64,000 nt of DNA from CAZMGG01 sp964565715 (GTDB lineage: Bacteria; Planctomycetota; UBA1135; UBA2386). Each line of letters begins with the position of its first letter. Position 1 is the stretch's first letter. Positions 1 to 8,935 of this stretch are shown piece by piece. The notes under the pieces were generated by a model. It saw only the letters and a program-made list of their open reading frames with translations. It was not told where the DNA came from and searched no databases. The stretch is from the NCBI GenBank assembly GCA_964565715.1, contig CAZMGG010000010.1, forward strand, positions 1-64,000, written 5' to 3'. Both the position numbers and the translations under genes were made by a program.

Positions 1-1260
1 GTTGCGGCCCCAGACCTGCCAGACGCAGGTGAGGCCGGGCTTGACCGAGACGCGGCGGCGCTGCCACCAGGTGTAGTTGCGCACCTCGGAGGGCACCGGC
101 GGCCGCGGGCCGACCAGGCTCATGTCGCCGATCAGCACGTTCCAGATCTGCGGCAGCTCGTCGAGGCTGAACTTGCGCATCAGCCGGCCGATCGGCGTCA
201 TGCGCGGGTCGTCGGGGATCTTGAAGGCCGGGCCGTCCTGGATGTTGCGGCTGAGGAGCTGCTCCTTCATCGCGTCGGCGCCGACGCACATGGTGCGGAA
301 CTTGACGCAGGTGAAGAGCTGGCCGCTGCGGCCGACGCGGGTCTGGCGGAAGAAGACCGGGCCGCGGCTGGTGAGCTTGACGGCGACGGCGCAGAGGACG
401 AAGACCGGCAGCAGCGCCAGCAGGCCGATGGCGGCGCCGATCACGTCGATGACGCGCTTCACCAGGAGGGACAGCGAACGGTTGGGCAGGACGTGGAAGG
501 CGAGGCCCGGCCGGTCGTGCATCCAGCCCATCGACACGCGCAGGTGCTCGAGGTCGAGGAAGGGCGGGAAGTACTGCACGCTCAGGCCGGCGTCGTCGCA
601 CAGCCGGAACACCCGGTGGATGTCGCCCATCAGGGCGCGGTCCGAGGGGCAGACCAGGACCAGGTCGGTCTGGTGCTGCGCGACCAGGCGCTCGATGTGG
701 GTGAGCGCGCCGAGGTTCGGCAGGTGGGCGACGCTGGCCGGATCCTCGCCGGGGAAGGGCACGACGCCGACCAGGTCCATGGTGGCGCGGGCGTCGTCGC
801 CGGTGGTGAGCGAACGCGCGCTGTCGCAGCAGCCGACCACGACGACGCGGGGCAGCAGGCCGCGGGCGGCGCCGAGCGGCGTGCGTACCAGCAGCAGGCG
901 GGCCGCGACCAGCAGCGCGGCGGCGGCCAGCAGGGTGACCCAGGCGGCGTGGCCGGCGCCGCCGAGCAGCGACACGTCGACCAGGCCGGCGATGCCCCAG
1001 GTGATCGCCCAGGTCTCGAGGCCGTTGCCGATGGCCCTGCCGGCGCCGCGGCCGAACGGCGCGAGGTAGGTGCCGAGCCGATGGGCGACGGCGGTCCAGA
1101 CCAGGCCGTAGAGGGCCGAGCGGCCGGCGGCGGCGAGGAACAGCTCGCCGGGCGAGGCGGTGGGCGGGCCTTCCCAGAGCCCGCTGAGGCTCAGGGCCGT
1201 GGCGATGCAGCCGAGGTCGACGACCAGGCTGGCGGCGCGGACGAGAGGACCCCTGACCAT
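1..1260 (-). CDS. Polyprenyl-phosphate glycosylphosphotransferase (sugar transferase), cut by left edge
   Basis: The gene starts at the ATG complementary to 1258-1260 and runs off the left edge after 420 codons. The N-terminal half has several hydrophobic segments and a Rossmann-like region starting near PRVVVVGCCDSARS. The C-terminal half carries the bacterial sugar transferase signature: an RTRVG-type segment, VKFRTM, DELPQIWNVLIGDMSLVGPRP, and finally VKPGLTCVWQVWGRN at the edge. Enzymes of this family (WbaP/CpsE type) move a sugar-1-phosphate to undecaprenyl phosphate in the inner membrane, the first step of repeat-unit synthesis. Only the last few tens of residues should be missing. It shares the strand of the polymerase-like gene upstream and faces away from the exporter and glycosyltransferases, fitting one polysaccharide locus. 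The sugar specificity cannot be read. Confidence 0.93.
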   Translation of the reverse strand, partial: MVRGPLVRAASLVVDLGCIATALSLSGLWEGPPTASPGELFLAAAGRSALYGLVWTAVAHRLGTYLAPFGRGAGRAIGNGLETWAITWGIAGLVDVSLLGGAGHAAWVTLLAAAALLVAARLLLVRTPLGAARGLLPRVVVVGCCDSARSLTTGDDARATMDLVGVVPFPGEDPASVAHLPNLGALTHIERLVAQHQTDLVLVCPSDRALMGDIHRVFRLCDDAGLSVQYFPPFLDLEHLRVSMGWMHDRPGLAFHVLPNRSLSLLVKRVIDVIGAAIGLLALLPVFVLCAVAVKLTSRGPVFFRQTRVGRSGQLFTCVKFRTMCVGADAMKEQLLSRNIQDGPAFKIPDDPRMTPIGRLMRKFSLDELPQIWNVLIGDMSLVGPRPPVPSEVRNYTWWQRRRVSVKPGLTCVWQVWGRN

Positions 1261-1357
1261 CTGGGAACGGACGAGACGAAGTTGGAACCGTGGTTGGCGA
1301 GCTACGGCCCGGCGCGCGCCGGAAGACCCACCCCGTGAGGAAGTGGCCCCATGGGAT

Positions 1358-1404
1358 ACCCGAAGCCCCCGGCTTTCTCTATCGGGGTTCGAGGGCTTCC
1401 GGGT
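1358..1404 (-). other. Inverted repeat in the 371-base gap 1261-1631
   Basis: The gap between the polymerase-like gene and the sugar transferase holds no credible gene. Bases 1358-1368 (ACCCGAAGCCC) pair with 1393-1404 (GGGCTTCCGGGT), forming an 11-bp stem with one bulged C and a 24-base loop. On the minus strand it lies after the polymerase stop and about 100 bases before the sugar transferase start. It could be a terminator or a leader hairpin. No T-run follows, so the role is open. Nothing else was recognised in 1261-1631. Confidence 0.35.
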
Positions 1405-1631
1405 GCAGTCGGCACAACGCCGTTTCCGGTCCGCGCGCATCGCCGTCGGGTGGAGCGAGTCTCGTTCTGGTGCGTGAAGCGCGCGGCCCGATGGCTGTGG
1501 AAGGCTGTCGACAGGCCTGGAGAACGTTCCACGCGGACTGCTGGCGCCGATGGCATGGGTCGCTCCCCGCGTCCCGGATCGTGGACAAGGCAGCCGTGCG
1601 GCGCCCAGGAACGGTTGGGCGCAATCGTGCT

Positions 1632-3008
1632 TCAGGCCAGCGCCAGACCCTCGTCACCGCGGGCGCCGGCGGCCAGCTGGCGGCGCACGGCGGCGCCGGG
1701 CACGAGGGTGAGCGAGGCGATCGCCGCCAGGGTGATGTACCAGAGCGCGGTGATCTGCTCGAAGTAGGAGACCGCGATGTAGTTGGCGCAGTGCATGAAC
1801 ATGGCGGTGCCCAGCGCCCAGACCGCGTACTTCACGTGGATCGGCACCGTTGGCGCGCGCATGCTGCGGGAGATGCCGGCGAAGGCGAACCAGAGCAGCA
1901 GCAGGAACGCGACCAGCCGCGCCAGCCCGCCGTAGACGCCCTCGGCGACGTACTGGTTGGTGACGTCGTGCAGCCCAGGTCCCCAGTGGGCGGTGGTCAG
2001 CGTGCCGAGCATCCACCACTCCGTGAAGCGGTTGAAGAACTCGTCGACCAGGTGGAAGCGGTGCCAGCCGGTGGAGCCGCCGACCACGTCGACCCGGGCC
2101 AGCAGGTGCCAGACCGGGTTCTTCATCAGGATGAAGTGCAGGACCAGCAGCCAGGCGACGGCGAGCCAGCGATACCAGCGCAGGGCGCCGCGGACCAGGA
2201 ACAGGCCGCCGCCCATGACGCCGAACAGCACCGCCATCACCGGCGTGCTCGAGGCGCACAGCGCGACGATGCCGAGCGCGGCAATGGTGCCGAGGATGGG
2301 GATGCGCCAGCCCTGGCCGAGCCAGCCGCGCACCAGGTAGAGCGGGATCAGGCCGGCCCAGAAGCAGCCGGCCAGGATCGGGTGGGCGAAGGCGCCCTGG
2401 CAACGCAGGCGGCCGTCGCGGATGTCGGTGAACTCCGGCACGCCGCCGAAGATGTAGAACATGTTGCGCTGGGTGCGGTTCTCGAAGGCGAAGAACAGCA
2501 GCACCACGACGCCGAGCAGCGCGAACTGCATCGCCAGCCGGATCAGGTCCTCGTGGCTGCGCAGCAGGATGCGGAAGAAGAAGTAGATCGCCATGGCGTC
2601 CACCGCCGCGCCCATCCGGTTGACGAAGCCGGTCAGCGTGGCGGTGAGCACGGTGCCGAACAGCACGGCGGTGACGTTCCAGAGCACGAACGCCCGATCC
2701 AGGTGGTTCCAGAGCAGGGGACGCAGTTCGCGGCGCACCAGCAGCCGGGTCCACATCACCAGGATCAGCACCCGGATGAACGTGAAGTCGAGGGTGAACA
2801 GGATCACCCGCTGGCCGGCGGGGATGAAGCAGAGCAGCGTCACGAACGGGATCGCCGCCATCCGCCGCGGCAGCAGGATCGCCAGCACGGCGAGCACCGA
2901 CAGCGCCGCCACGCCGATGGGATGCACGGCGGTGACGTTGCCGAAGTCCTCGCCGGCCATCGCCGGCAGGTCGGGGTCCTGGGGCAGCGGGTGGGGCAGC
3001 ACGATCAC
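1632..3008 (-). CDS. O-antigen polymerase/ligase-like polytopic membrane protein
   Basis: The protein has 458 residues from a GTG start and is almost wholly hydrophobic, with roughly ten or more predicted membrane segments. One long periplasmic loop lies around residues 300-370 (HLLARVDVVGGS to the region before GVYGGL). This shape, a big loop in the C-terminal half, is that of Wzy polymerases and WaaL-type O-antigen ligases, which join lipid-linked repeat units or transfer the finished chain outside the inner membrane. No short motif proves the family, so the call rests on topology and on neighbours: a sugar-phosphate transferase downstream and a Wza-like exporter divergently upstream. The start follows a 176-base divergent gap. 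A general O-antigen-ligase-domain protein of unknown acceptor is the main alternative. Confidence 0.75.
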   Translation of the reverse strand: MIVLPHPLPQDPDLPAMAGEDFGNVTAVHPIGVAALSVLAVLAILLPRRMAAIPFVTLLCFIPAGQRVILFTLDFTFIRVLILVMWTRLLVRRELRPLLWNHLDRAFVLWNVTAVLFGTVLTATLTGFVNRMGAAVDAMAIYFFFRILLRSHEDLIRLAMQFALLGVVVLLFFAFENRTQRNMFYIFGGVPEFTDIRDGRLRCQGAFAHPILAGCFWAGLIPLYLVRGWLGQGWRIPILGTIAALGIVALCASSTPVMAVLFGVMGGGLFLVRGALRWYRWLAVAWLLVLHFILMKNPVWHLLARVDVVGGSTGWHRFHLVDEFFNRFTEWWMLGTLTTAHWGPGLHDVTNQYVAEGVYGGLARLVAFLLLLWFAFAGISRSMRAPTVPIHVKYAVWALGTAMFMHCANYIAVSYFEQITALWYITLAAIASLTLVPGAAVRRQLAAGARGDEGLALA

Positions 3009-3184
3009 GTCGTAGTCACCGGTCGGCGTTCCGGGGGCAGTGCCTTGAAACTACCTGCAGCCGGGTGTCCGGTGCCACCGGCGGTTCAGCCGCGCGGGGG
3101 GCACTGCCGATGAGATGGCGGGGCGCCTCGGTGTCGTCCCATCCGTTCGCCCGGCTCGCAGTCCCTTTCCCAGCCCCCAACACC

Positions 3185-3907
3185 ATGCCGTCCTCCCTGG
3201 AAGCCAAGTCCGTGCCGTCCTGCTGGCTCCTGCTGCTGGCCCTGCTGCTCGCCGGCTGCTCCAGCGCGCCGCCGTTCGACGCCAAGGCCGTGGCCATGGA
3301 GTGGGCGAGCTACATGCAGCGCGACTACCCGCTGCGCCCCGGCGACAACCTGCTGATCCGTGTCGACCAGCTCGGCGCCGGACCGGAGAGCGTGCAGACC
3401 GTCGAGGTCTCGCCCACCGGCACCCTCGATCTGCGCGGCCTGGCCGGGCCGATCCAGGTCGGCGGCCGCACGGTGGGCTCGGCCCGCACCGCCATCGCCG
3501 AGGCCTACAAGAACCAGTTCGCCGATCCGCGGGTGAGCGTGACGCTGGTGGAGGCGGCGGTGCAGTCGATCTACGTGGCGGGCGAGGTGCGCGACGCCGG
3601 TGCGATCCCCTACCAGCCGGGGATGACTCTGACCCAGGCGATCGCCGCGGCGGGCAGCTTCCAGATCACGGTGAAGGAATCCGACATCCGCGTGCTGCGG
3701 GTGAGTCCCGACGGCACCCAGCGGACCTTCCGGGTCAACCTGTCGGACATCCTCTACGAGCAGTCGCCGGACTTCCTGCTGCTGCCCGGCGACGTCATCT
3801 ACTGCCAGACGTCGGCGATCGCCGACGTCGGCAACTGGGTCGAACTGCACATCCGCCGGCTGCTGCCCTTCAGCCTCGGCGGTCCGGCGCTGGGCACGAT
3901 CCGCTAG
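3185..3907 (+). CDS. Polysaccharide export outer-membrane lipoprotein, Wza/SLBB type
   Basis: The protein has 240 residues. The ATG at 3185 was chosen over an upstream in-frame ATG at 3065 because it begins directly with a lipoprotein signal ending LLLAGC, with the lipidated cysteine at position 25. A polysaccharide export domain follows (from YPLRPGDNLLIRV to DPRVSVTLV), then one SLBB-like domain (IYVAGEVRDAGAIPYQPGMT). The Wza family forms the outer-membrane channel for capsule or exopolysaccharide. This version is shorter than E. coli Wza (about 380 residues) and has only one clear SLBB repeat, as in many non-enteric relatives. No partner tyrosine autokinase (Wzc) is visible in the window. 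It heads the plus-strand half of the polysaccharide locus. Confidence 0.9.
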   Translation: MPSSLEAKSVPSCWLLLLALLLAGCSSAPPFDAKAVAMEWASYMQRDYPLRPGDNLLIRVDQLGAGPESVQTVEVSPTGTLDLRGLAGPIQVGGRTVGSARTAIAEAYKNQFADPRVSVTLVEAAVQSIYVAGEVRDAGAIPYQPGMTLTQAIAAAGSFQITVKESDIRVLRVSPDGTQRTFRVNLSDILYEQSPDFLLLPGDVIYCQTSAIADVGNWVELHIRRLLPFSLGGPALGTIR

Positions 3908-3941
3908 GCTCCCGGTCCGCCGTCCGGCGGCCCCGTCGACG

Positions 3942-5189
3942 ATGACCCCGGTGAGCGAACCGCTGCGGTTGTGCATGGTGGTGCACAACTACTACGAGGG
4001 CGATGCCCGGGTGCGGCGCTACGCCGAGTCGCTGGCGGCGCTGGGCCACCGGGTCGAGGTGCTGGCCCTGCGGGCCGAGGGCAAGCCGGCCCGCGACGAG
4101 ATCCGCGGCGTGGTGCTGCGGCGGCTGCCGCTCAGCCGGCGGCGCGGCGGCACGCTCTACTACCTGTTCGAGTACTGCTGGTTCACGCTGCTGTGCGCCT
4201 GGGTGCTGGCCGGGGCTGCCCTGCGCCGCCGCCACGACCTGATCCACGTCCACAACATGCCGGACTTCCTGGTGTTCGCGGCGCTGCTGCCGCGGTTGCT
4301 GGGGGTGCCGGTGGTGCTGGACGTGCACGACCTGATGCCAGAGGTCTACTGCAGCAAGTTCAAGGTCGGCACCGGCCATCCGGCGATCTGGCCGATCCGG
4401 CTGCAGGAATGGCTGTCGCATCGCTTCGCCAGCGCCGTGGTCTTCGCCACCGAGCAGTTCCGCGGCACGGCGGTGACCCGGGGCACCGTGCGGCCCGGAC
4501 GGGCGATCGTCGCGATGAACGCCGCCGACACCGGCATCTTCGATCGCCGCCGGCACCCGTGGACCGGGCCGGCGGACCCCGCGCGGTTCACCATGCTCTA
4601 CCTGGGCACGGTGTCGCACCGCCACGGCGTCGACCAGTGCGTGCGGGTGCTGCCGCTGGTGAAGGACCGCCTGCCGGGCGTGCGGCTGCTGCTGCACTGC
4701 AAGCTGGCCGAGGGCGAGGGCCGGCCGCTGCAGGAACTGCGGGAGCTGGCGGCGGCGCTGGGCGTGGCCGACCGGCTGGAGGTGGGGCCGGCGCTGCCGC
4801 TCACCGAAGTTCCCGCCGCCATGGCGCGGGCGTCGTGCGGCGTGTTCACTCCGCACCGCGACGTGCACATCGACATGGCCCTCTCCCTCAAGGTCCCCGA
4901 GTTCATCGCCATGGGCGTGCCGGTGGTGGCGGTGCGCACGCCGATCATGACGTCGCTGGTGCGCGAGGACGAGGTGCTGATGTTCGAGGACGGCGACCTG
5001 CAGGCCTTCGCCGACTGCCTCGTCCGGCTGCACACCGACCCCGCCGAGGCCCGGGCGATGACCGACCGCGCCCGGCGCTTCACCGAAGCCCACGCCTGGG
5101 AGCGCGAGTTCGCCGCCTACGCCGAACTGCTGGCGCGGCTGCTGGGCCGGCCGGTGGTGGCCGCGGCGCCGGCGGAGCAGCATGGCTGA
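3942..5189 (+). CDS. Glycosyltransferase family 4
   Basis: The protein has 415 residues and the two-domain GT-B layout. The N-terminal half begins LRLCMVVHNYYEGDARVRRY and contains the DLIHVHNMPDF segment. The C-terminal donor-binding half has MLYLGTVSHRHGVDQ and the SLKVPEFIAMGVPVVA loop that usually contacts the nucleotide-sugar. These are retaining, cytoplasmic or membrane-associated enzymes that add a sugar to a lipid-linked acceptor. There are 34 bases between the exporter stop and the start, and the stop overlaps the next glycosyltransferase by eight bases (ATGGCTGA), so they are probably translated together. Donor and acceptor are not predictable from sequence. Confidence 0.92.
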   Translation: MTPVSEPLRLCMVVHNYYEGDARVRRYAESLAALGHRVEVLALRAEGKPARDEIRGVVLRRLPLSRRRGGTLYYLFEYCWFTLLCAWVLAGAALRRRHDLIHVHNMPDFLVFAALLPRLLGVPVVLDVHDLMPEVYCSKFKVGTGHPAIWPIRLQEWLSHRFASAVVFATEQFRGTAVTRGTVRPGRAIVAMNAADTGIFDRRRHPWTGPADPARFTMLYLGTVSHRHGVDQCVRVLPLVKDRLPGVRLLLHCKLAEGEGRPLQELRELAAALGVADRLEVGPALPLTEVPAAMARASCGVFTPHRDVHIDMALSLKVPEFIAMGVPVVAVRTPIMTSLVREDEVLMFEDGDLQAFADCLVRLHTDPAEARAMTDRARRFTEAHAWEREFAAYAELLARLLGRPVVAAAPAEQHG

Positions 5190-7623
5190 GCCCGCGGCGC
5201 GGCGTTCGTCCTGGCCGGCCCGGCTCGGCGGGCTGCCGCTGCTGGTGCTCACGCCGCTGCTGGCGGCGGTGCTGGCCTGGCCGGTGCTGGTCCTGGTCCT
5301 GCTGGTGGACCTGCTCTGGTGGCCGCTGGCCCGGGCCCGCCGGCAGCGGATGGTGGCGCGCCCGCGCGACCTGGGCGGCGCCTCCATCGTCGTGGTGTCG
5401 TGGAACGGCCGGCACTTCCTGGAGAAGCTGCTGCCGACGCTGCGGGCGGCGACCCTGGAGCACGGCGGCGACCACGAGGTCATCGTCGTCGACAACGGCA
5501 GCAAGGATGGCTCGTGCGCCTGGCTCGCCGAGCACTGGCCGTGGGTGAAGGTGGTGGCGCTGCCGGAGAACCGCTTCTTCGTGCGCGGCAACATGGCCGG
5601 CGTGCAGGTCGCCAGCCGCGACGTGGTGGTGTTCCTCAACAACGACATGCAGGTGCGGCCGGGCTTCCTCGGGCCGCTGCTGGACGGCCTGCGCGACCCG
5701 CGGGTGTTCGGCGTCACCGCGCAGGTCTTCTTCACCGATCCGCACAAGCGCCGGGAGGAGACCGGCCGCACCCGCGGCGAACTGCGCGCCGGCGCTCTCA
5801 AGCTGGCCCACGAGCTGCCGAGCCGCGACGAGCTCGAACTGGACTTCGCGCCGGCGTTCTGGGCCGGCGGTGGCTCCTCGGCCTTCGACCGCCGCCTGTT
5901 CCTGGAACTGGGCGGCTTCGACACGCTCTACGACCCGTTCTACCTGGAGGACACCGGCCTCAGCTACCAGGCGTGGAAGCGGGGGTTCCTGGTGCTGTTC
6001 ACCGGCCGCAGCCAGGTGCTGCACGAGCACCGCGGCACCAGCCGCAAGGTGTTCGGCGACGACCACGTCGACGGCATGATCCGGCGCAACCAGCACCTGT
6101 TCACCTGGCGGAACATCACCGACCCGGGGCTGCTGGCGGCGAACCTGCTGCTGCTGCCGCTGCACTGCGTCGCCCGGGCGGCGCGGCCCGGGCGCAGCCT
6201 GCAGAGCGGGCTGTGGTTCGAGCTGCGGGCGTTGCTGCGGGCCCTGCCGCGGCTGCCCGAGGCCCTGCGCAAGCGCTGCGCCGACCGGCGCTGGCTCGTG
6301 CGCACCGATCGCGAGGTGGCGGGAGCCGCCAACCCGGTGGTCGGCTGCCGGCGGCTCACCGGCGCGCCGCTGGGCCGGCTGCCGGCGCCGCGCCACGCCG
6401 CCTCGGTGGACGGCCTGCGGCTGCTGGTGCTGGCGGCGCGGCTGCCGCGGCGGCACTTCGACGGCAGCTGGGTCGTGTTCGAACGGCTGCGGCTGCTGGC
6501 GCAGCGGCACCGGGTGACCCTGTTCGCCTTCCTCGACGAACCCGCCGACGAGCGCCATGCCGAGCCGCTGCGGCAGGCCGGCATCGAGGTGATCACCGCG
6601 GTCCGTGAGCGCAACCCGCTGCCCGGCAACTGGCATGGGTTGCAGCCGCACCGGCTCTGGCGCGACTACGCGGCGCCGGCCATGCAACGGGCCGTGGTGC
6701 GGGCCCTGGAAGGCACCGACTACGACGTGGTGCAGGTCGAGTACATCGAGATGGCGCACCTGCTGGCCAGGGTGCCGGGCGCGATCCCGGCCGGCGTGCC
6801 GGTGGTCTACACCTGCCACGAGTCCCTGGCGCTGGCCGCCCGGCGGGAGCTGCGCCAGGCGAGGGGCCTGCGCGCGCGGCTGCCGGCGGCGCGGGCCTTC
6901 GCCGCGGCGCTGCGTCACGAACGGCGGCTGCTGCGGCGGATGGACCGGGTCGTCGCCCTCAGCACGGCGGACGCCGGGTGGCTGCGGGAATGGCAGCCGG
7001 ACCTGCCGGTGGACGTCGTGCCGAGCGGCATCGATCCGGCGCCCTGGCGCAGAGACGGCGTCGCCGAGGCGCCGGCCACGATCCTGTTCGTCGGCTACTT
7101 CGGCCACGAGCCGAACGTCGATGCGGCGCTCTGGCTGCTCGGCGAGATCCTGCCGAGGGTGCGCGCCGCGCTGCCGGCGGTGACCGTCGAACTGGTCGGG
7201 CGCGCCGTGCCGCCGGTGCTGGAACAGGCCGTGGCCGGCAGCGGCGGCGCCGCCCGGCTGTGCGGCTTCGTGCCGGACCTGGCGGCGACGCTCGCCGCCG
7301 CCACGGTGGTGGCGATGCCGCTGCGGGCCGGCGGCGGCTTGCGCGGCAAGGTGCTGGAGGCCTGGGCCGCGGCACGGCCGGTGGTGGCGACGACGGTGGC
7401 GCTGGAGGGCATCGACGGCGAGCCCGGGCGGCACGCGCTGGTGGCCGACGACGCCGGTGCGTTCGCCGATGCACTGCTGCGCTGCCTCGGCGACGCGGCG
7501 CTGCGGCGACGCCTGGGCGAGGCCGGCGCCCGGCTGGTCGGCGACCGTCACTCGGCGGCGGCGATGGCCGCCGGCCACGAACGCGTCCTGCGCGACGCCC
7601 TGACCAAGAGCCGCCTGCGATGA
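5182..7623 (+). CDS. Fused GT2-GT4 glycosyltransferase with N-terminal membrane segment
   Basis: The protein has 813 residues. Residues about 8-45 form one or two membrane helices (LPLLVLTPLLAAVLAWPVLV). Residues about 65-320 are a GT2 domain: ASIVVVSWNGRHFLEKLL, then VIVVDNGSKDGS and the NNDMQVRPGF metal-site region. Residues about 415-810 are a separate GT-B/GT4 domain with TILFVGYFGHEPNVDAALWL and MPLRAGGGLRGKVLEAW. Both halves look intact, so one chain could add two successive sugars. The gene overlaps its upstream neighbour by eight bases and its downstream neighbour by four (ATGA). No frameshift or stop interrupts the junction near residue 400, so this is a real fusion rather than two adjacent genes. 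Confidence 0.9.
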   Translation: MAEPAARRSSWPARLGGLPLLVLTPLLAAVLAWPVLVLVLLVDLLWWPLARARRQRMVARPRDLGGASIVVVSWNGRHFLEKLLPTLRAATLEHGGDHEVIVVDNGSKDGSCAWLAEHWPWVKVVALPENRFFVRGNMAGVQVASRDVVVFLNNDMQVRPGFLGPLLDGLRDPRVFGVTAQVFFTDPHKRREETGRTRGELRAGALKLAHELPSRDELELDFAPAFWAGGGSSAFDRRLFLELGGFDTLYDPFYLEDTGLSYQAWKRGFLVLFTGRSQVLHEHRGTSRKVFGDDHVDGMIRRNQHLFTWRNITDPGLLAANLLLLPLHCVARAARPGRSLQSGLWFELRALLRALPRLPEALRKRCADRRWLVRTDREVAGAANPVVGCRRLTGAPLGRLPAPRHAASVDGLRLLVLAARLPRRHFDGSWVVFERLRLLAQRHRVTLFAFLDEPADERHAEPLRQAGIEVITAVRERNPLPGNWHGLQPHRLWRDYAAPAMQRAVVRALEGTDYDVVQVEYIEMAHLLARVPGAIPAGVPVVYTCHESLALAARRELRQARGLRARLPAARAFAAALRHERRLLRRMDRVVALSTADAGWLREWQPDLPVDVVPSGIDPAPWRRDGVAEAPATILFVGYFGHEPNVDAALWLLGEILPRVRAALPAVTVELVGRAVPPVLEQAVAGSGGAARLCGFVPDLAATLAAATVVAMPLRAGGGLRGKVLEAWAAARPVVATTVALEGIDGEPGRHALVADDAGAFADALLRCLGDAALRRRLGEAGARLVGDRHSAAAMAAGHERVLRDALTKSRLR

Positions 7624-8192
7624 AGGCGATCCTGCTGCTGACCACCGAGCTGGAGCCGGCCCGGGCCATGCTGGCCGAGTGGCGGGCGCGCGAGCCCGCG
7701 GCGCGCTGGACCGTGCTGGTGCGCGACGAGCACCGGGCGCCGCTGCAGGCGGCACTGGCCGGCTGCGAGGTGCGGCGCGACAAGCCCGCCGGCTCGGCGG
7801 CCGCCTTCGTCAAGGCCATCCGTGCCGAGCGCTTCGATCTGCTGGTGGTGGCCTGGCACGGCGGCGAGCGACGGCAGCCCCTGCGGCTGGTGGCGCCGCT
7901 GCTCGGCGCCAGACGCGCGGTGGCAACGGACGAACGCGGCCGCACGATCGATCTGCGACCGTGGCGGCCGTTCGGCGTGTTGCGTCACGGCGCACGCCGC
8001 CTCGCGGCGATGAAGGCGCGGCGGGCGGCCGTGCTGGGCTGCGCCGCGTACCGGTCCACCGTCGGCTGGCTGCTGGGCGGGTCGTGGCTCGCCGTCAGCT
8101 TCCTCTGCGCCGTGCTGCGGCGTCGGCCGCGGCGGCCGACGGCGGGCGCCGACGCGTTGGGTGCGGTGGCGCGGGATCGCCCACCGGGCTAA
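7620..8192 (+). CDS. Small unknown protein of the polysaccharide locus
   Basis: The protein has 190 residues and starts at an ATG overlapping the preceding stop (ATGA, 7620-7623). It begins MKAILLLTTELEPARAMLAE and continues with a short alternating pattern ending in FDLLVVAWHGGERRQP, which resembles the N-terminal Rossmann half of a GT-B enzyme. The donor-binding half is absent. Residues about 140-170 include a hydrophobic stretch (WLLGGSWLAVSFLCAVL) followed by a basic tail, so it may be membrane-anchored. The family was not recognised. Strict translational coupling to the GT2-GT4 fusion suggests a role in the same pathway. Confidence 0.75.
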   Translation: MKAILLLTTELEPARAMLAEWRAREPAARWTVLVRDEHRAPLQAALAGCEVRRDKPAGSAAAFVKAIRAERFDLLVVAWHGGERRQPLRLVAPLLGARRAVATDERGRTIDLRPWRPFGVLRHGARRLAAMKARRAAVLGCAAYRSTVGWLLGGSWLAVSFLCAVLRRRPRRPTAGADALGAVARDRPPG

Positions 8193-8195
8193 CGT
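8190..8195 (+). promoter_or_regulatory. TAnnnT box close to start codon
   Basis: TAACGT ends seven bases before the GTG at 8203. It belongs to the recurring set of short-distance TAnnnT boxes in this window. It overlaps the stop of the preceding gene. Confidence 0.3.
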
Positions 8196-8202
8196 CGCCC
8201 GC

Positions 8203-8889
8203 GTGTCCCGCCCGATCGCCGAAGCCCTGCAGGATCCCGTCGACCAGACCACCGCCACCACCGCCGCGGGGATCTCGTGGATCCAGTACGCGCAGACGCG
8301 GGTGCGCTTCATGGAACGGTGGCCGTCGATCTGGAGCCTGGCGCTCGTCCGCACCCACTTCGATCTGCCGCGGCGGCACCTGGCCCGGGTCGGCAGCGCG
8401 CTGGACGTCGGCGCCACCGAACGGGTGCACGAGGGCACCATCCGCGCCGCCTGGCCCGGCGTCGACTACCGCAGCTTCGACCTCGACCGCAGCAACCGGC
8501 ACGACTACCACGACTTCGCCGCCATCGACCGCCAGTTCGACCTGGTGATCTGCCTCGAGGTCCTCGAGCACGTGCCGCCGGCGACGTCCCTGGAGATCGC
8601 CCGGCAGTGTGTGCAGGCCTGCCGACCCGGTGGTCACGTGCTGCTCAGCACGCCGAACGTGCACACCCCCGGCATGCAGGAGGAGTTCACCCACCACACC
8701 GCGTTCAACCACGCCGACCTGGCGGCGGTGGCGGCGTGGAGTGGCCTCGAGGTGGTCGATGCGGTGCGCGTCTACCACGCCCGCGGCTTCCGTCGCGTCC
8801 TGCACGCGACCCTGGCGCAGCCGCTGCACCGCCTGCTGAACGTCGACTACGCCGAGTCGGTGGCGGTGCTGGCCCGCCGGCCCGGCTGA
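8203..8889 (+). CDS. SAM-dependent class I methyltransferase
   Basis: The protein has 228 residues from the GTG at 8203. A longer in-frame GTG at 8161 would overlap the previous gene and adds no recognisable sequence. The core shows the methyltransferase order: ALDVGATE in place of the usual glycine-rich motif I, YRSFDLD for the acidic residue after beta-2, FDLVICLEVLEHVPP for motif II/III, and RPGGHVLLSTPN. The FDLxxCLEVLEH form is typical of the Methyltransf_11/23 group acting on small molecules or sugars. Motif I (DVGATE) lacks the common GxGxG, which is tolerated in some members. Position at the end of the polysaccharide run suggests sugar O-methylation, but this is inference. Confidence 0.8.
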   Translation: MSRPIAEALQDPVDQTTATTAAGISWIQYAQTRVRFMERWPSIWSLALVRTHFDLPRRHLARVGSALDVGATERVHEGTIRAAWPGVDYRSFDLDRSNRHDYHDFAAIDRQFDLVICLEVLEHVPPATSLEIARQCVQACRPGGHVLLSTPNVHTPGMQEEFTHHTAFNHADLAAVAAWSGLEVVDAVRVYHARGFRRVLHATLAQPLHRLLNVDYAESVAVLARRPG

Positions 8890-8919
8890 ACGCGCGCTTC
8901 TGCGCCGGCGCCGCCATCC

Positions 8920-8925
8920 TAGAAT
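8920..8925 (+). promoter_or_regulatory. TAGAAT box close to start codon
   Basis: TAGAAT lies ten bases before the ATG at 8936. It resembles a -10 hexamer, which would place transcription start at or near the start codon. No Shine-Dalgarno sequence is seen. Confidence 0.4.
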
Positions 8926-8935
8926 GCGCCGCCAC

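Noticed and set aside
1350..1410. A tRNA-like look (GGTTCGAGG near a hairpin)
   Set aside because: The T-arm stem does not pair and no acceptor or anticodon arms can be drawn.
3065..3184. Forty-codon N-terminal extension of the Wza-like protein
   Set aside because: The extension lacks recognisable content and would bury the lipoprotein signal that begins at 3185.
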